The translations under genes were made by a program, and so were the position numbers. The notes beneath the pieces are model-generated. The model did no database searches. It was not told where the DNA came from and saw nothing but the letters and a program-made list of their open reading frames with translations. A DNA stretch of 64,000 bases. It comes from Aphelocoma coerulescens (lineage: Eukaryota; Chordata; Aves; Passeriformes; Corvidae). Positions 14,101 to 27,200 of this stretch are shown piece by piece; position 1 is the first letter of the stretch, and every line of letters begins with the position of its first letter. The DNA lies in assembly GCF_041296385.1 (NCBI RefSeq), contig NW_027184085.1, positions 54,589,109-54,653,108 on the forward strand, in the 5' to 3' direction.

Positions 14101-15733
14101 GAGGCCTCACTCTGAAGACACAGGAGCTGGTCCTGAGGGTTATAAACTCAGTCCTGTTTCTATCCTGCTGGGAAGTGCTGGGGCAAGTCACTCCCCATGC
14201 CTCTGCCTGCAGGTGTGGTATGGAAGTGATGGGATGAACTTCCTTGCGAGTCACCCTGTAGATTGGTGGAAGGAGAATCTGCCCAGCTCTGCCCCAGTGT
14301 TTCTGCACCACTTGGAAAACTGCAGGTGGGGTAGGGAAGGAGAGGCTACCGCCCTTTCCCTTCTGCCTTCTCCCCTGCTAACAGGCTTGCGGGGAAGGGA
14401 GGAGCAAGTGTCTGAACACTGGTGCAAAGCCAAGGCTCTGCTACTCAGCCTGACATAACCTTGGCCTGAATGGCAGAGAGGCAATGGGAGCTTCACCTGG
14501 TCTCATACCACTTTGTGTGTGTATGTTGGGTGGGAAACACCTGGTGAGTGTTGCTATGGCACAGCTAAAAGGATGCCAAAATATATGGGTTTTGCAATGA
14601 GACTAAATAAAAAAGAGCTTTGGGTTTTTTTCTCCCTCTTCTGCTTATTAAGTGAAAGAGAGACAAAAAGTGCTCCACGTGCGGTTCCAGAAAACAGTGA
14701 AATGATTGAATTTTCCTTCTTTGCATTTGCTGTTAATTTTCTAAATCCATTAAGATTTTTCACATTCAGAATGACGATTCCATGTATATGCTTTAAGCTG
14801 CGTTCTTGTGCAAACAAATAGTTTGCATATGCCAAGAAAACAGTCATTAAAAACACACATCACTTACAAGGCTTTTCCTTTTTATGCTTCTCTTATGATC
14901 AGCCAGAAAATCAGCTGTCAGTAACAGCTATCATAGTGGTAGCAGATGAATATTGTGTTTTGATGGGTCATTGATTGTAAGGAAATCGGGAAAGCCTCTA
15001 AAGCAACATGAAATTGTTTCCAGAATTTGATTTTTCTGCAGAATGAAAAGACATGGTCATAATTGTACTGTCAAGGTACAGTTTGATGACATAGAGAGAT
15101 TATACAATCATGCTTTTTTACATGTTTTCTGATGTGAACGTATTAAATATGTTTTCTTTATTCTTGTACATTTGTAAATTGCACATTGCTCTGCAGTAAC
15201 TCCTTAGGGTGTGCTGCCTTATTTTGTACTGTACGTTCTGACTATATTTATTTTGCTCTTTAAAAATGTGCCTGATTAAAGATAAATATTACTGTCCTAA
15301 ATATGATGCTTTAGCTTTTTTTTTGTAGGAAAAAAATGTAACCAGTACAAGCTGTGGTTTCATAAGTGAAATAATTCTGAGTGAGCTTATTCCTGTGTCT
15401 GGGCCCTGCACACAGCATTGTGATCCACAGAAAATCCTTCACCTTGCCTTTGTTGCAAAAAGCAGATTGCCTCTAATCTCAATGATTTTCACAAATCTCC
15501 ATGCACAAAACTGTGCCTCAGTGTCATGAGGAGCTCACTTAGTTTTGTGTCATATAGTGTTTCATTTGTGAAATTGAAGTTGGCTTTTCAGTCATGTGAG
15601 AGGTATCTAAAGGTGTTTCCCAGAGCCCTTTGTGAAATTAAGTTCTTTCCTTTTTGAGGAAATTCAGTTTAGGAAAAGTATCACATAAACTCACTGCTTC
15701 TGCTTTTTTTCTGTCCCATTCTTCCTCTTCCAG

Positions 15734-16779
15734 ACCAGGATGAGAGAGCAGCAGAGCTCAGCAGGGAGCAGAATGAGAAGACCATTCGGAGCACGCAGAC
15801 GGCTCTCCGCAATTTCCGAGAATTCCTCATTTCCAAGTACCCCTCTGAGACCCGTGAGATCTATGTCATCCCCTGCAAAGAGCTTGATGCCTATCTTGCG
15901 TCCTTCTTTGTGGATGCCAGACAAAAAGATGGGTCTGAATATGAGCCAAACAGTCTGGCCAACTATCAGTGTGGACTGGAGAGGTATCTCAAAGAGCACA
16001 GGTATGGATACAGTATTACGAGGGATAAGGAGTTCAAGAGGTCCCAGGAAGCTCTAAAGCAAAAGCAGATAGAGCTGAGATGTAAAGGGAAAGGAAACAA
16101 GCCACACAAATCCATGAAGCTCACCTTTGCTGATGAGCTTATCCTGCGCAAAAGAGGCTTACTGAGCCGGTACAATCCTGAAGGGCTGCTGAACCTTGTG
16201 TGGCTGAACAACACTAAGGCATTTGGACACTGCACAGGTTTCCATGGGTCCACCCTCAAGTGGGGCGATATCCGGCTGCGGGTGACAGAGACTGGGTTGG
16301 AATACCTGGAGTGGATGGGGCCAGACAACGGGGATGTGAGTACCAAGAGCAAGAGAGGCGGGACGGACTCGCGGGTGTATGCCACCCAGCACTCCCCACA
16401 GACCTGCCCTGTGCAGGACTACAAGGAGTACGCCCAGCGGCGCCCTCCGGCCATGCGCTACGAGGATGCGCCTTTCTACCTGTCCATCAAACCCGTTGTC
16501 AACTTGGCTGCACTTCACTGGTACAATTGCCAAGCCCTGGGGAAAAACAAGCTTGCCAAGATGGTTAAGACGATGTGTGAGAAAGGCAACATCCCTGGCC
16601 GCAAGACCAACTTCAGTGTCTATCAGAGCTGCAGCACCCTCTCAGAAGCTCAGAGCAACCAGCTGGTGCTGATCTGCAATAACTTGAGCCAGCAGGCTGC
16701 CCAGTCCATGGCAAGCCACTCCAATACTGGCAACTTCATAGTGTCAGCATCCTATGACTCTTCGTCTGACACGGCTTGA
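15734..16779 (+). CDS. KIAA1958: KIAA1958 terminal exon, DUF3504 (Crypton-derived) domain
   Basis: This is the last coding exon, 347 full codons plus stop, entered through a strong splice acceptor (pyrimidine tract then CAG at 15,731-15,733) with two bases completing a split codon. The protein matches what I know of amniote KIAA1958: DGSEYEPNSL at exon residues 65-74, GHCTG at 164, WGDIRLR at 176, PFYLSIKP at 246, and the C-terminus SSSDTA. This is DUF3504, the tyrosine-recombinase-like domain that vertebrates domesticated from Crypton DNA transposons (relatives: KCTD1 long form, QRICH1, ZMYM2/3/4). In KCTD1 a BTB domain follows the domain; here a stop does, which favours KIAA1958. The segment where active recombinases carry HxxR reads NFSVYQSC (residue 292), so the catalytic histidine and arginine appear lost; a non-catalytic DNA-binding role is inference. 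The cellular function of KIAA1958 is unknown to me. Its upstream exons lie outside the window. Confidence 0.95.
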
Positions 16780-18535
16780 GAGAACACCAAACACTTTTTT
16801 CTTTTCCTTTTTGTTTGAGGCATTGAATTTGTGCTCAATAATACGCATCAACTGTGATTGTACACTATTCCCCCTCATAGCCCTCTCTCCAGTGTTAATT
16901 CACTTTATAAGAATATATAAACATATAATATATTTTTCTTTTTACAAATAAGTCAACAGAAATAGTTTAGTATTACTAACAGTATTTATAGTGTTAATGC
17001 AAAAATGAAAGGTACTTATGGATTATAATATGAATGCAGATTTTAAAAGGATAAAAATGGTTCTCAGGCAACACAGGATAGAGTGAAAATACCATTTTTA
17101 ACATGCACACATTAATGAGTGTGAATCCCCAGGGAGGCTTACATAGGAATTCTGTTCTAAAGCAGAACAAGTTCTAAGTTTTTCAACTTCGTGTTTTAAC
17201 ATGACCTCCCACAGTGGAGGAGACAAACTTAACATTGGCTGCTGCTTCTTACCTGCTAGCTTATTCTTGATCAGCAAGACCAAGAAATAAGAAATACATC
17301 AATGTAAGTTCACAAAGCCGTTTACAGCATTTTTAATCTGTTTTTATTATGTTTCCTGAGGCTCATTTATGCTACAAAGATCCTGAGGTCAGCTAAACGT
17401 TATTTTTAACTTTTGAGTTTGTTGATTTTCTGGGATCAAAATGTTGCTGGTGTTTAGGCTAAAAAGTATTGTTCTCAACAATATGCAAAAGTATAATGGC
17501 AAAACCATTGTCACACACATAATTTTACCTCTTTAAGCATAGGTTGTTAGTATTGTGTCACTGTGTGTATGTAATGTAAAATCTATTGACATAGAGCACT
17601 CTTTCAGTATTCTGGGAAAACCAAGAGTGCAGAAAAATCTGCAGTCTTATCCCAAGCTGTACAGAAAAATTGCATCAGCTATGTCTTAAGCCATCATTTG
17701 AAATCCACAAAACAATAGAGAGTGTAACAATATTTCTACAGAAATTTTAAAAGAATTTCTACAGAAAGTTAAAAAACTGGATAGTTTGAAGTGCTGGAAT
17801 ACAAATTTAACTTAGCTACACATCATCTGTTTCCATTGCAGACAATGGAAAATGTGAATGTGAATCTGAAGGCAGAATTTTGACCTCAAAGCCTTGAAAT
17901 AACGAGTTCTGCTGTTCTACTTTGCCATGTAATTGTTCTACTACAAGTATGGGAAAACCACTAACAAATTCACTATTTCAGTAATCAATTATAATTCTTG
18001 ACCCTTAAAATTAGGAACAGTACTTTTCAAGTTAAGTTCCACAAGGATGTGCTAGGGCTGTGGTGAGGCTTTAGACAAGTCTGCTGGGGTAATCGAGTGC
18101 CTGATGAAGTCAATGAAAGAGACAAACTTGGCTGACTTCCCCTGGGTATTGGACCAAACTATTACTGAGAGGCTTTCTTATTTTGCAGTTTTTAATTGTT
18201 GTGTTTCCTTATGCTTGTTTGTCTGTATTTCTTCACATTCCTGCATATCCTTCATATTCTTTAGATCTGCAACTGTGCAATGACTTTAATCATCACTTAT
18301 TCCAAAGAAGAAGTGAAAGAAAGGTAGCAAATAGAAGTAAGCCACCTGGCACCTATAACCTTTTTTTCTGTGTTCCTAGGATGAAATGTTTCTGTGTGTG
18401 AGGGAGCTGGCAGAGTGTCTGCACCTCACTTAAGCCTTACCGAAGGTCTGTTTTGGGGATGAAATAGGTAGCAGATGTGCCACTGAAAAGTCTAAGGGCA
18501 GAGATTTCCCCTATAATAAATATCTGTCCTCCCAG
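16780..18535 (+). other. KIAA1958: KIAA1958 3' UTR (end uncertain)
   Basis: The sequence after the stop is AT-rich and has no recognisable repeat until the CR1 at 19.7 kb. The first canonical AATAAA that I find downstream on this strand is at 18,515-18,520, so a 3' UTR of about 1.75 kb is possible. Non-canonical signals earlier, or later sites, are equally possible. A small direct repeat (atttctacagaaa, twice) lies near 17,732-17,768. Confidence 0.35.
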
Positions 18536-19699
18536 GAAGCTTTATGAAGGTGACACAACCTGGCTCTGATCTCTTTTTTTTCCACATGTAGCAAGGCTGA
18601 TACAAAGTTTGTGTTTCCTGTGTCTGACACACCATGGTAATGTAATCACCAGTTCTACAGTCTTCCATTTACCATCCACTGTCTCTCAGGGTAGGCAGTG
18701 GGTTGGTGGGCACAAGCAGTTGTTCATATTGCAGAGCCCTCCTTTTGTAGCTTGGTTTTGGGGCTTGAGGCCAAATTACGATTCTACTGAAGTGACTGCA
18801 AGCTGTGTCCATGACTTTCAGTGTCATGGCATATCTGTCTTGTAGGTGAAGGAGACAGAAGCACAGAGAGATTTTAGGTGAAGCCAGAAAGACAGCTGCC
18901 CAGTTTCCAGATGAGGCCAGACATCTGGTTGCTGTTTGCACTGCTTTGCCTTTTCACAGCAGTGCTTTTAATGTGATACAGTTAAAAATAGTTTTGCAAG
19001 GTCAGTGCTGCTGTGGGATTTCTTTGCTGTTTTCCACTGAGCACTCATGCTGTGGTGCTTAGTATGTGCTGGAGTGCAAGCATTCCATGCCAAGGACCTC
19101 TCTCAAGGTGCCAGGTGAGAGCTCAACCATGGAGCCAACCTCCGGGGGAGTCTGGTTTCTCTTTCTCCCCCACTGGCACTCATCTCAACACTTCCCGGTG
19201 ATAGCTATTGCTATATCTGACATACTTCCCTGCATTTCCTTTCCTGTTCTGCAGTATGGGGATGGGTATCAGCTGGCCTCTGTGGCGCAGCAGATCTCTG
19301 TTTCCCACCTCTCCTCCCCTGCCCAGCCCAGCCCACCCCTTTGTTCTGAGGAGGCCAGTCACTAGCTGTGCATGAGCTTGCTGCAAGCAGCTCTTTGAAG
19401 TGTTGCTTTGCATCAGTGCTGTAATTCAGCCCCAATAGAGACCTCAGAAGAAAGAAGACTGGCACTCTTGGGTTTTGAACTGGGAGGTCAAAAAAAGCAT
19501 TTCCCATGACTTTTTGACCCTACATGCTGCCTAAGTTGTTGATTACCACAGTATTAGGATGGTTTGTGCTGATGTCCAATGGCAGTGAGGCAACATCTCT
19601 GATGCCATTGACTTAGCAGGGCACGTCAGCAACTTTTGCTTGTCTGGTTAGGGAATAAGCAGTGGAGTATGTGTGCTTATTCTGATAGCACGATATTAT
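18536..19699. other. Intergenic, nothing recognised
   Basis: There is unremarkable sequence between the presumed KIAA1958 3' end and the CR1. Open frames on both strands are below 100 codons and resemble no known protein. Confidence 0.5.
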
Positions 19700-21275
19700 C
19701 ACAATGAAGGCCAGGGCCCAACTGGAATTAAATGTGGCCAAGGATGTCAAGGACAACAAGAAAGGTATCTGCAAATACATCAATAACAGAAGGAAAAGGA
19801 AGGATAATATGGGCCTGTTACTAAATGAAGGGAGGACCCTGGTAACAAAGGACTTAGAGAAGGCAGAGTTACTGAATGCCACCTTTGCGATGGTCTTCAC
19901 TGGCAAGACCAGCCCTCAGGGACCTCTGACCCAGGAGACCAGGGTAAAGGAGTGTTGGAAGGGAGACTTTCCCTTGATCAAGGAGGGTTGAGTTGGAGAA
20001 ACACCTACACATCCACAAGTCCATGGACCCTGATGGGATGCATCCACAAGTGCTAAGAGACTTTTTGGACACTATACCTGAGGCTGCTCACGGTCACCTT
20101 TGAAAGGTCACAGAGAGGTGCCTGAGGACTGAAGAAAGCAAATGTCACCCCAGTGTTCAAAAGGAAGGAAGGAAGGAGAGCCCAGGGAATTACTGGCCAG
20201 TTAGCCACACACCCAATCCCTGGAAAGGTGAGGGAGTGCCTCGTTCTGGATGCCGTCTCTGTCCACAGAAGAAGGTGATCAGGATAGTCAGCATGGATTC
20301 ACTAAAGGTAAATCATTCTTGACCAACCTGATTTGCCTTTTACAATCAAACAACTACGTCGATGGATGAGGGGAGAGTAGAGGATCTTGTCTACCTCAAC
20401 TTCAATGAGGCTTTTGACACTGTCTCTCATAGGCAAACTTGGGAAGAGTGGACTGGATGAGTGGACAGGGAGGTGGATTGAGAACTGGCTGAACAGCGGA
20501 TCCCAGAGATCATAATCAGGGTCCAGTTGGAGGTCTGTTCCTAGTGGTGTCTCCCAAGGTTCAGTACTGGGCCTGGTCTTGTTTAACTTATCCATCAGTG
20601 ACTTGGATGAAGGGGCAGAGGCTTCCTCAGCAATGTCACTGACAACACAAAGCTGGGAGGAGTGGCCGATGCCCCAGAGGGCCGTGCAGCCCTTCAGAAG
20701 GACCTTGACAGGCTGGAGAGACGGGCAGGGAGGAACCTTCTGAAATTCAGCAAAGGCAGATGCAGGGTCCTGCGCCTGGGGAGGAGCAAGCCCAGGCACC
20801 AGCACAGGCTGGGGGTGACCTGCTGGAAAGCAGCTCTGTGGAGGAGCTGGGGGTGCTGGTGGACAAGCAGCTCTCCATGAGCCAGCAGTGTGCCCTGGTG
20901 GCCAAGGCCAGTGACATCCTGGGCTCCGTTCAGAAAAGCATTGCCAGCAGGTCAAGGGAGGTGATCCTGCCCCTCTACTCAGCCCTGGTGAGGCCACATC
21001 TTGAATGCTGTGTCTGGTTCTGGGCTCCTTGGTATAAAAGAGACATGGAACTCTGTAGCAGGTCCAGCAGAAGGCAACAAAGAGGATTAAGGGACTCTGG
21101 GGCATCTCTCTAACCACACACAGGAACAGGTTGCCCAAAGAGGTTGTGGACTCACCCTCAATGGAGATACTCAAGAACCATCTGGACACAGTCCTGTGCC
21201 ATGTGCTTTAGGATGACCCTGCTTGACACTGTGGTCCCTTCCAACCTTACCCATACTCTCATTCTGTGATTATAG
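19700..21275 (+). mobile_element. CR1 LINE, ORF2-to-3'-end fragment
   Basis: This is a long decayed CR1 copy in plus orientation. At 19,704-19,990 one frame still reads like the CR1 ORF2 linker before the reverse transcriptase (a stretch ARAQLELNVAKDVKDNKKG, then LNATFAMVFTGK). Further on, fragments of the reverse-transcriptase core are visible in shifting frames (TKGKSFLTNL-like, then a YLNFNEAFDTVSH-like stretch near 20,391-20,430, then the 'gtctcccaaggttcagtactgggcctggt' block). The 3' end has the typical 'ccttccaacctta' and 'attctgtgatt' tail near 21,237-21,273. Frameshifts and stops are many; the element is dead. The 295-codon antisense open frame across it is not a gene. Confidence 0.92.
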
Positions 21276-24200
21276 AAATAGTTCTGTTCTGCTTTGTGAT
21301 ATCTGTAGTAACTCCAGCAGTGCTGATGGCAGATTGCCTGGCAAGTTCTAGTGGGGCAGCCCCACACAGACTACTTGTGGAAGAAGTTAAACACATATGG
21401 ACAGAATATGACACCCAAGTAGTATCATAGTACAAAAATAATCTTACTAGTTTTGGAGGACATTTAATACAACCCATTATTCAGTCATTATTTGTGGACA
21501 GTTAAAGGAATTGAGTGACCGGAGTTTATCTAACTACCATTTGTATTAAGGCTGTGAAAGGTTGTTAACTCTCTGGGAGGGAGACTTCAGATTTAAACCA
21601 CTTTCATGGTTTTGTCTCATACTGGTAGGAGAGTAGGTGTCCTAATCTCTGTATCTTAGCCGAGAGAGGACAACTCAGTTACTTGCAATTCCGACTGAAG
21701 GTATCGCACCTGCTTTGGCAGCAAGTTGCAAGCTCACAGTGATGGTGTGCAGCTTCCCTGGTGCTAAGACACAGCAGTGTGGCCAGGGGCTAGTGCTGCC
21801 AAGTCTTACCAGCCTGTCCCTCTGCCTAAATGAAGAACTGTGGTCTCCAACCTTGGCTCTTGATACTGTGCACCACTTACCATGAAATCAAGGGCAGCGG
21901 GCAAAACACTGTCCCGCTCCTGTCCAGCACAGGCTGTGTGATGGTGTTTCGGGGCAGTGGCTACAGTGAGGGACTGCAGGTGGGTGGCTGCACTCCTGGC
22001 TACATCATACTCTGATGTAAAAGCTGAGCTTTTGCCCCATAGTGAGGCTGCGATTTCCTTAAGATGGGGATAGCTAGCTCCAAAATGGGGCTTGCTTTTT
22101 TCCTTTCTTTTTCCTTCCTTTCTTTCCTGCCACTCACCTTTCTTTGATTTGATGTTAGACCTTGTCAGTGAGTGATTTCAACTCAGTGTCCCAGAAAAAA
22201 ACACAGTGAAAAAAATGGGGAAGTCAGATAATTTTCTGACAACATACTGAGTTGAATCTGCTAAAAAATAGAGATGCAGACCCAGCTGGGGAGACAGAGG
22301 ATGGATGGTGTTTGCCTACCAGCATCATTAGGCTGACTCAGCTACTGCATCCCACTGGAAACCCATGAAAAGGATAATGCAAATTGAGACCCTTATGGGT
22401 CATTTGCAGATGTATTGGATGCCTCCAGAATTATTTACTGGCTTTAGGGATATTTGCTTGGTGCTACCAAGAGCAAAATTTGGCCTTGAACTTAAGATGA
22501 GAGGCCAAGTGCCAAAGCACAGGCCTGCACAGTGCAAAGGAGTCTGCACCAATGTTAGTGCTGACTTTCCCATGTGGCCTTCTCAGGACACCACAATAAG
22601 AGTCAAACATGGGGATTATACATGGATGTCACTGGACTGATCTGGATGCAGCTGTACACAGTACATGCATTTGGATCTGTTCTTGTGATTGCACATGTAG
22701 ATGGGCAGAGCTGTGGACACTTTGGATGGTGTAAGCTCTGTTGTATTAGTCATCCATGCATGTATTTATGATATTGTGGTTTTGCACAATGTTACATGTG
22801 TCATGCAGTTAGTTGGAACTCAAGTCTGTGATATCTGGGTGTCACAAACTGCCTGTTGTATTTTCAAAAATGTATTTATGCCACAAAATGTATTTTTAAG
22901 TGCAGGAGAATGAAATACTGTCATGAACTACACTGTAAACTAAATTTCAAGGGATATCTAAAATAACAGCACATACCTTGTTCAGTTGCATAGTGCAATA
23001 ATTCTATGATAGCAGCATCAGGGCTACTGACATAGAGGATAATCTAACAATGGAATCTGTGTCCCTGTTGCATATTCTCCTTCATGAAGAGTATCAACAC
23101 TTTCAAGCTGCTTTTAGAAGCTGCTGTGTGCTGGTATTCAGTCTCTACAGCATTGTTGCCCTCTTAGAAAGCTGTGTAGAGAATGACACGCAAGCAATGT
23201 TGTACTGTTGTGTGTTTGTGTCTTAGGTGTTTGTGACCAGATGTTGTTCTGCTGTTTGCGCAAGCGATGTGGGGTGGTAAGATGGGGATCAGAAAGAGCA
23301 GGTGCTGTGTCGCTGTAGAGCCCAGGCTGTCCTAAGGACTGAGACAGCCTTAAAGGAAACTGAGATTCCTGTTGCACTAGGTTTCCTCCTGTTCAGCTCA
23401 TGTTTTACCCTTTCTTGTCATGTCTTCGTACATCCCGTAAGTGCATTGACTGACCCGACTAGCACATGTGGTGCATGGGCTGATCATTCCGCCTGACAAT
23501 TAGCTGCAAATGACTGTGATTGACTCACTGATCTTCCCCAACCCCAACAGCCCCTCTCCTCTCACCATTCCTGATCCTCAAATATTCCTCTTTCCTGGTG
23601 TCTGCACCATGGGGACTGCTTTGTGCAGGGCTGCTCTTGGCTGGGAGCCCTGCCCATCAAGTGACCTTGTGCTTTGGGGATAACATGCTCAGGGCGGACC
23701 ACCTCGCATGTGATATGCGGGGTTGTGGGATACTGTGTGCAAGCACACTGGAGGCTCGCATCTCTCATGCTGGAAGTGCTCTCCTTCCCTCTTGTGCTTT
23801 TTGTGAGAGGCTTCCAAGTCATGAAATGAGATTAAATTTACTCCTGTGCAGAGGACCAGACCAACATCTGTGTGCTGTTTGGCCCTCCGCTGACACAATG
23901 GACTGGCAATAGGGCTGAGATGACTGGTCCTCAACAGTATGCAACTTTTGGGCTCCCTCTGTCATGGAGCGGAGGTCATCTCATGGTGCGGACAACAGCG
24001 CGTTGGGATCCATCCAGCTCCCTGAACTTCCAGAGGCGGTGTGAATGTGTGTTAAAAAAGAGAACCTACAGGATGCAGAATTGTCATTTTATTTGCCTGA
24101 AATGAGCTGGTTCATCCCTCTCGGTTAGGGTAGAGAAGGACTTCTCACTATGAAACATGGCAGGAAATGGGTCTGCTCTTCTTAATGAGGGTTCTTTGCT

Positions 24201-27200
24201 AGATGTCACCATGAAGAGATGGCTTTTTCGCTGTCCTTGTTCTTAAGGGGTGGGATGTATTTCCTCTTATTTCTCTGCTTTCCTGTGTGTGCTGAATCTG
24301 CACTCAGTGCTGAGGAACAATGGAGAGACAAGACCATCCATCGTAAAGTATGGCTATATTCCCGGCCAAAAACTTGGAACTATGCTTTCTGGTGATGATC
24401 CTCATGTGCTGATCCATGCCTTGGTGGCTGGGGACACCATAATAGCTGGTGTCCCCCAGCACATCTGTTTGCTCTGTGCAGAGCCAGCATGAAAGTTGCT
24501 GCACTATTCTCCAAAAACAGAGAGCCCAAAGGCTGTTTTTCAAGGATATGCCTATCAGCTGGGCATCTGCAAGCCAAGGGAGAAGGCCCTAAGCTCAACT
24601 AAATGATGATACTTTCTAAAGGATAGCATATGACAAACTCATGAGACTGTGCTTTATCTCTTCAAGGGTTTTGGAAAGCTAAGGGTCCCCAGGGACATCA
24701 GTGCTCCACCTCTTTCACAGGGGCATAACTACAGCCGGTGAGGGAGTGGCCCTTCTGAGGAGAGCTGGGCTTATCTGAGCCCCCAGTGAGGTGCATGGTT
24801 GCACTGCCTCCAGCTTGACTCCTGCAAACCAGGTTCCAGCCTGTTTGTCCCCACTGCACTCTGGCTGACGCCCTGCAGAGCCCTGTTGCCGTTGTTCTCC
24901 AGCACCTTGACTCTGCCTGGAAGCAGCAGAGAGACATTTACAGTGGCAAAATCCTGCAAAGCCATGAAGCCCCATAGCCCAGAGACCCCTGTGAGCTTGT
25001 TGAAAAGTTTGACACTATCCTGTTAGTGGAACATATTTGAAGCAGTGATGATGTCTAAAGCTTTAATTCCTAATCTGATGTGGGAAAAGATGTTTGCCAC
25101 AAAATTTTCTTGTTATAGGAACTGATGTGTCTCTGTCTCAAGCAATTAATTTATTTCGTCTGTTTTCTCACTGAATTGGTTAATGGTAGTTGGTAATGCG
25201 TACAAAATTCCATTTATTTTATTATACAAATGCCACTAAATGAGTTGTCTGTGCATTAAAAAATGGACTTGCTGTTTCAAGGGGATTAGGATGCTTTTGG
25301 CTAATCTTTTGTTCTTGTGCTTAGCGTTCATTAGACTGCATTTATCACTGTCTTAAAGAAACAGTACCATTTCAGATTTCAGTCTGATCTTTTGTAGTTG
25401 AAAGAGTTTCTTTCACAGCATTTAAGGTGCTGGTGAGGTAGGTGCTATCTTTGAAATTCAGTGGGATAGTTTCAGTTGGAATGAGAAGAGGTGTTTAGCT
25501 CTTTTAAACAAAGCTTTAGGAATCCATCAATGAGTACTCTTTGGTTACTACTGTTTGATACAGTCTGTAAGTGTCAAGAAAATAACAAAACAGTCAAGTG
25601 AAAGGAAACACATCAAGAAAATGCAAAATGTTTAGGACAAAAATAGAAAACTAAATGGTTAAAATTAGTTTAACAGATACTATCTTTGCCACTTTGACCC
25701 TTCTTTTTGTGAACAAGTACAACTCTCTGCCATTGCTCATGCCTAGAATTTGATCTGCTTTCTGAAGTTTGTAATTTTGCTGAGACTGCCCTTGTTACCA
25801 TTATAGCATGTTCTCAGCTGGCCTATATCATGTGGAGCTTTATGTAGTCCTTGGTCTGTTCCGCATTGCTCCTGGTGGGATTCCTCTTTCTCTTCTATGA
25901 TCACACATTTAATTCACATATTATATGTAAATTTCCAGCCTGAAAACAAACCAGTGCAGGAGACACTGCCTTACTGTCTTCAGTGGTGGATATAGAAGGC
26001 AAGGCAATACTAAATGGCTTCAAATTGATTTTGATAACTTTTGTGTATGGAGAAAAATATCCTAGTGTCTCTGAGGCTAATGGTGCTCTGAACAATGACT
26101 GAAGTGTCAGTTGCTTTGTGGAGACCTTTGTTTTCTGCTTGGTGCTTATGATTCAGGTCTTGGAAGCTTTGCCTTCCTCAGGAGCTTTTTCTCTGGGCAG
26201 CTTGAAAGACTGGGTTCCTCTGCACAAGGCTGGGTGCATGGATGTGAAATACAGGTACAGAAGTATCCAAGGCATTCAGGGATGTGCAGACAAAATGTGA
26301 AATGAACTGTCTTAATGAAGTCTGAAAGCTGTCGGGAGGAAATGGTGAGAACCTGATTCTGCACCTATTTATGGCAGTACCTGCAAGCTGGGTGGTGCTG
26401 CTGCCAGAGAGAATTTGTTGCCACTTTTGCAGAGCGCTGTGAAAAGTGCATTCCTGTGCCACTGCTTCCATCCAGCTCGTGCTGCTCCTGCACTTCCCCC
26501 CAAGCACATGACTAGCCCCACTGGAAATGAGTCTGAGGTGTGAAAGAAAGGACATGGCTTGGCCACAGATGTGTTGTCAGTGCTTGTTTTTATCCATGTG
26601 GTCCATCCATATCAGGGTTCACCTCGAAACCTGTCCAGGCAGACCAGATATTCAATACTGGAAGAAAAAGAAGTGGCAGAACATCCAAGTGCAACGAAAG
26701 GCAGTGGAAAGGCAGTGGAAAAGCCTGGCAAACACAATGGAAGTTTTTGTCTTTTTTTCTAAAGAAGGCAAGTGTAATCCTTATCCTGTAATGTCCTACT
26801 TTGTTTTGCACTGGAATTAGAAAACGTTTTCCATTTGTTTTAATTATCTGCAGGCTTTAACTCTGCCTTTGAAAAGCATTTTTGCTATGACAACCTTTGG
26901 TCTCATGGTGAGCAGTGCTAGGAGAAACAGCTAACGCAAGGATTTTCTTTCCCTGCATGCAATGTTTAATCTTTCTAATCTTTTAATGTGAATGTATTTT
27001 TTGCCTTTTGTAAATTGACAAGATTAGCACAGTTTCTTCCAAAACAGCAGTTGACAAATATATTTTGCTTAAGTATATCTAAATTTACACCTAACTGTGA
27101 ACTCTCCATAGTGACCAATTCATTCTTAAACCTCTAAAAGGCTAACACTCACTCACTGACTTTAACAACTTTTTTTTTAAGGAACAGTTTGTAGAAAACT

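Larger units (their letters stand above)
1..15733 (+). other. KIAA1958: KIAA1958 last intron (3' part)
   Basis: No coding exon was recognised upstream of the terminal KIAA1958 exon. The gene's other large coding exon would show as a long open frame and is not here, so this stretch is read as intron. The sequence is AT-rich, with only short chance open frames (under about 125 codons) that resemble nothing I know. It contains one CR1 fragment near 4 kb, a short AT microsatellite, a small tandem duplication near 2.3 kb and two short palindromes (8,050 and 11,098). The intron ends in a long pyrimidine tract followed by CAG at 15,731-15,733. Regulatory elements could be present but cannot be picked out from one sequence. 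Confidence 0.7.

Noticed and set aside
15966..16568. Open frames of 100-139 codons overlapping the KIAA1958 exon in other phases
   Set aside because: They are shadows of the conserved coding frame, which alone matches a known protein family.
15734..16779. KCTD1 long-isoform exon as the identity of the DUF3504 exon
   Set aside because: In KCTD1 the Crypton-derived domain is followed by a BTB domain in the same protein; here the frame ends in SSSDTA and a stop, and INIP lies next door as it does next to KIAA1958.
20302..21189. 295-codon open frame on the minus strand
   Set aside because: It is antisense to a plus-strand CR1 fragment and its translation resembles no protein; it is open only because of the CR1 base composition.
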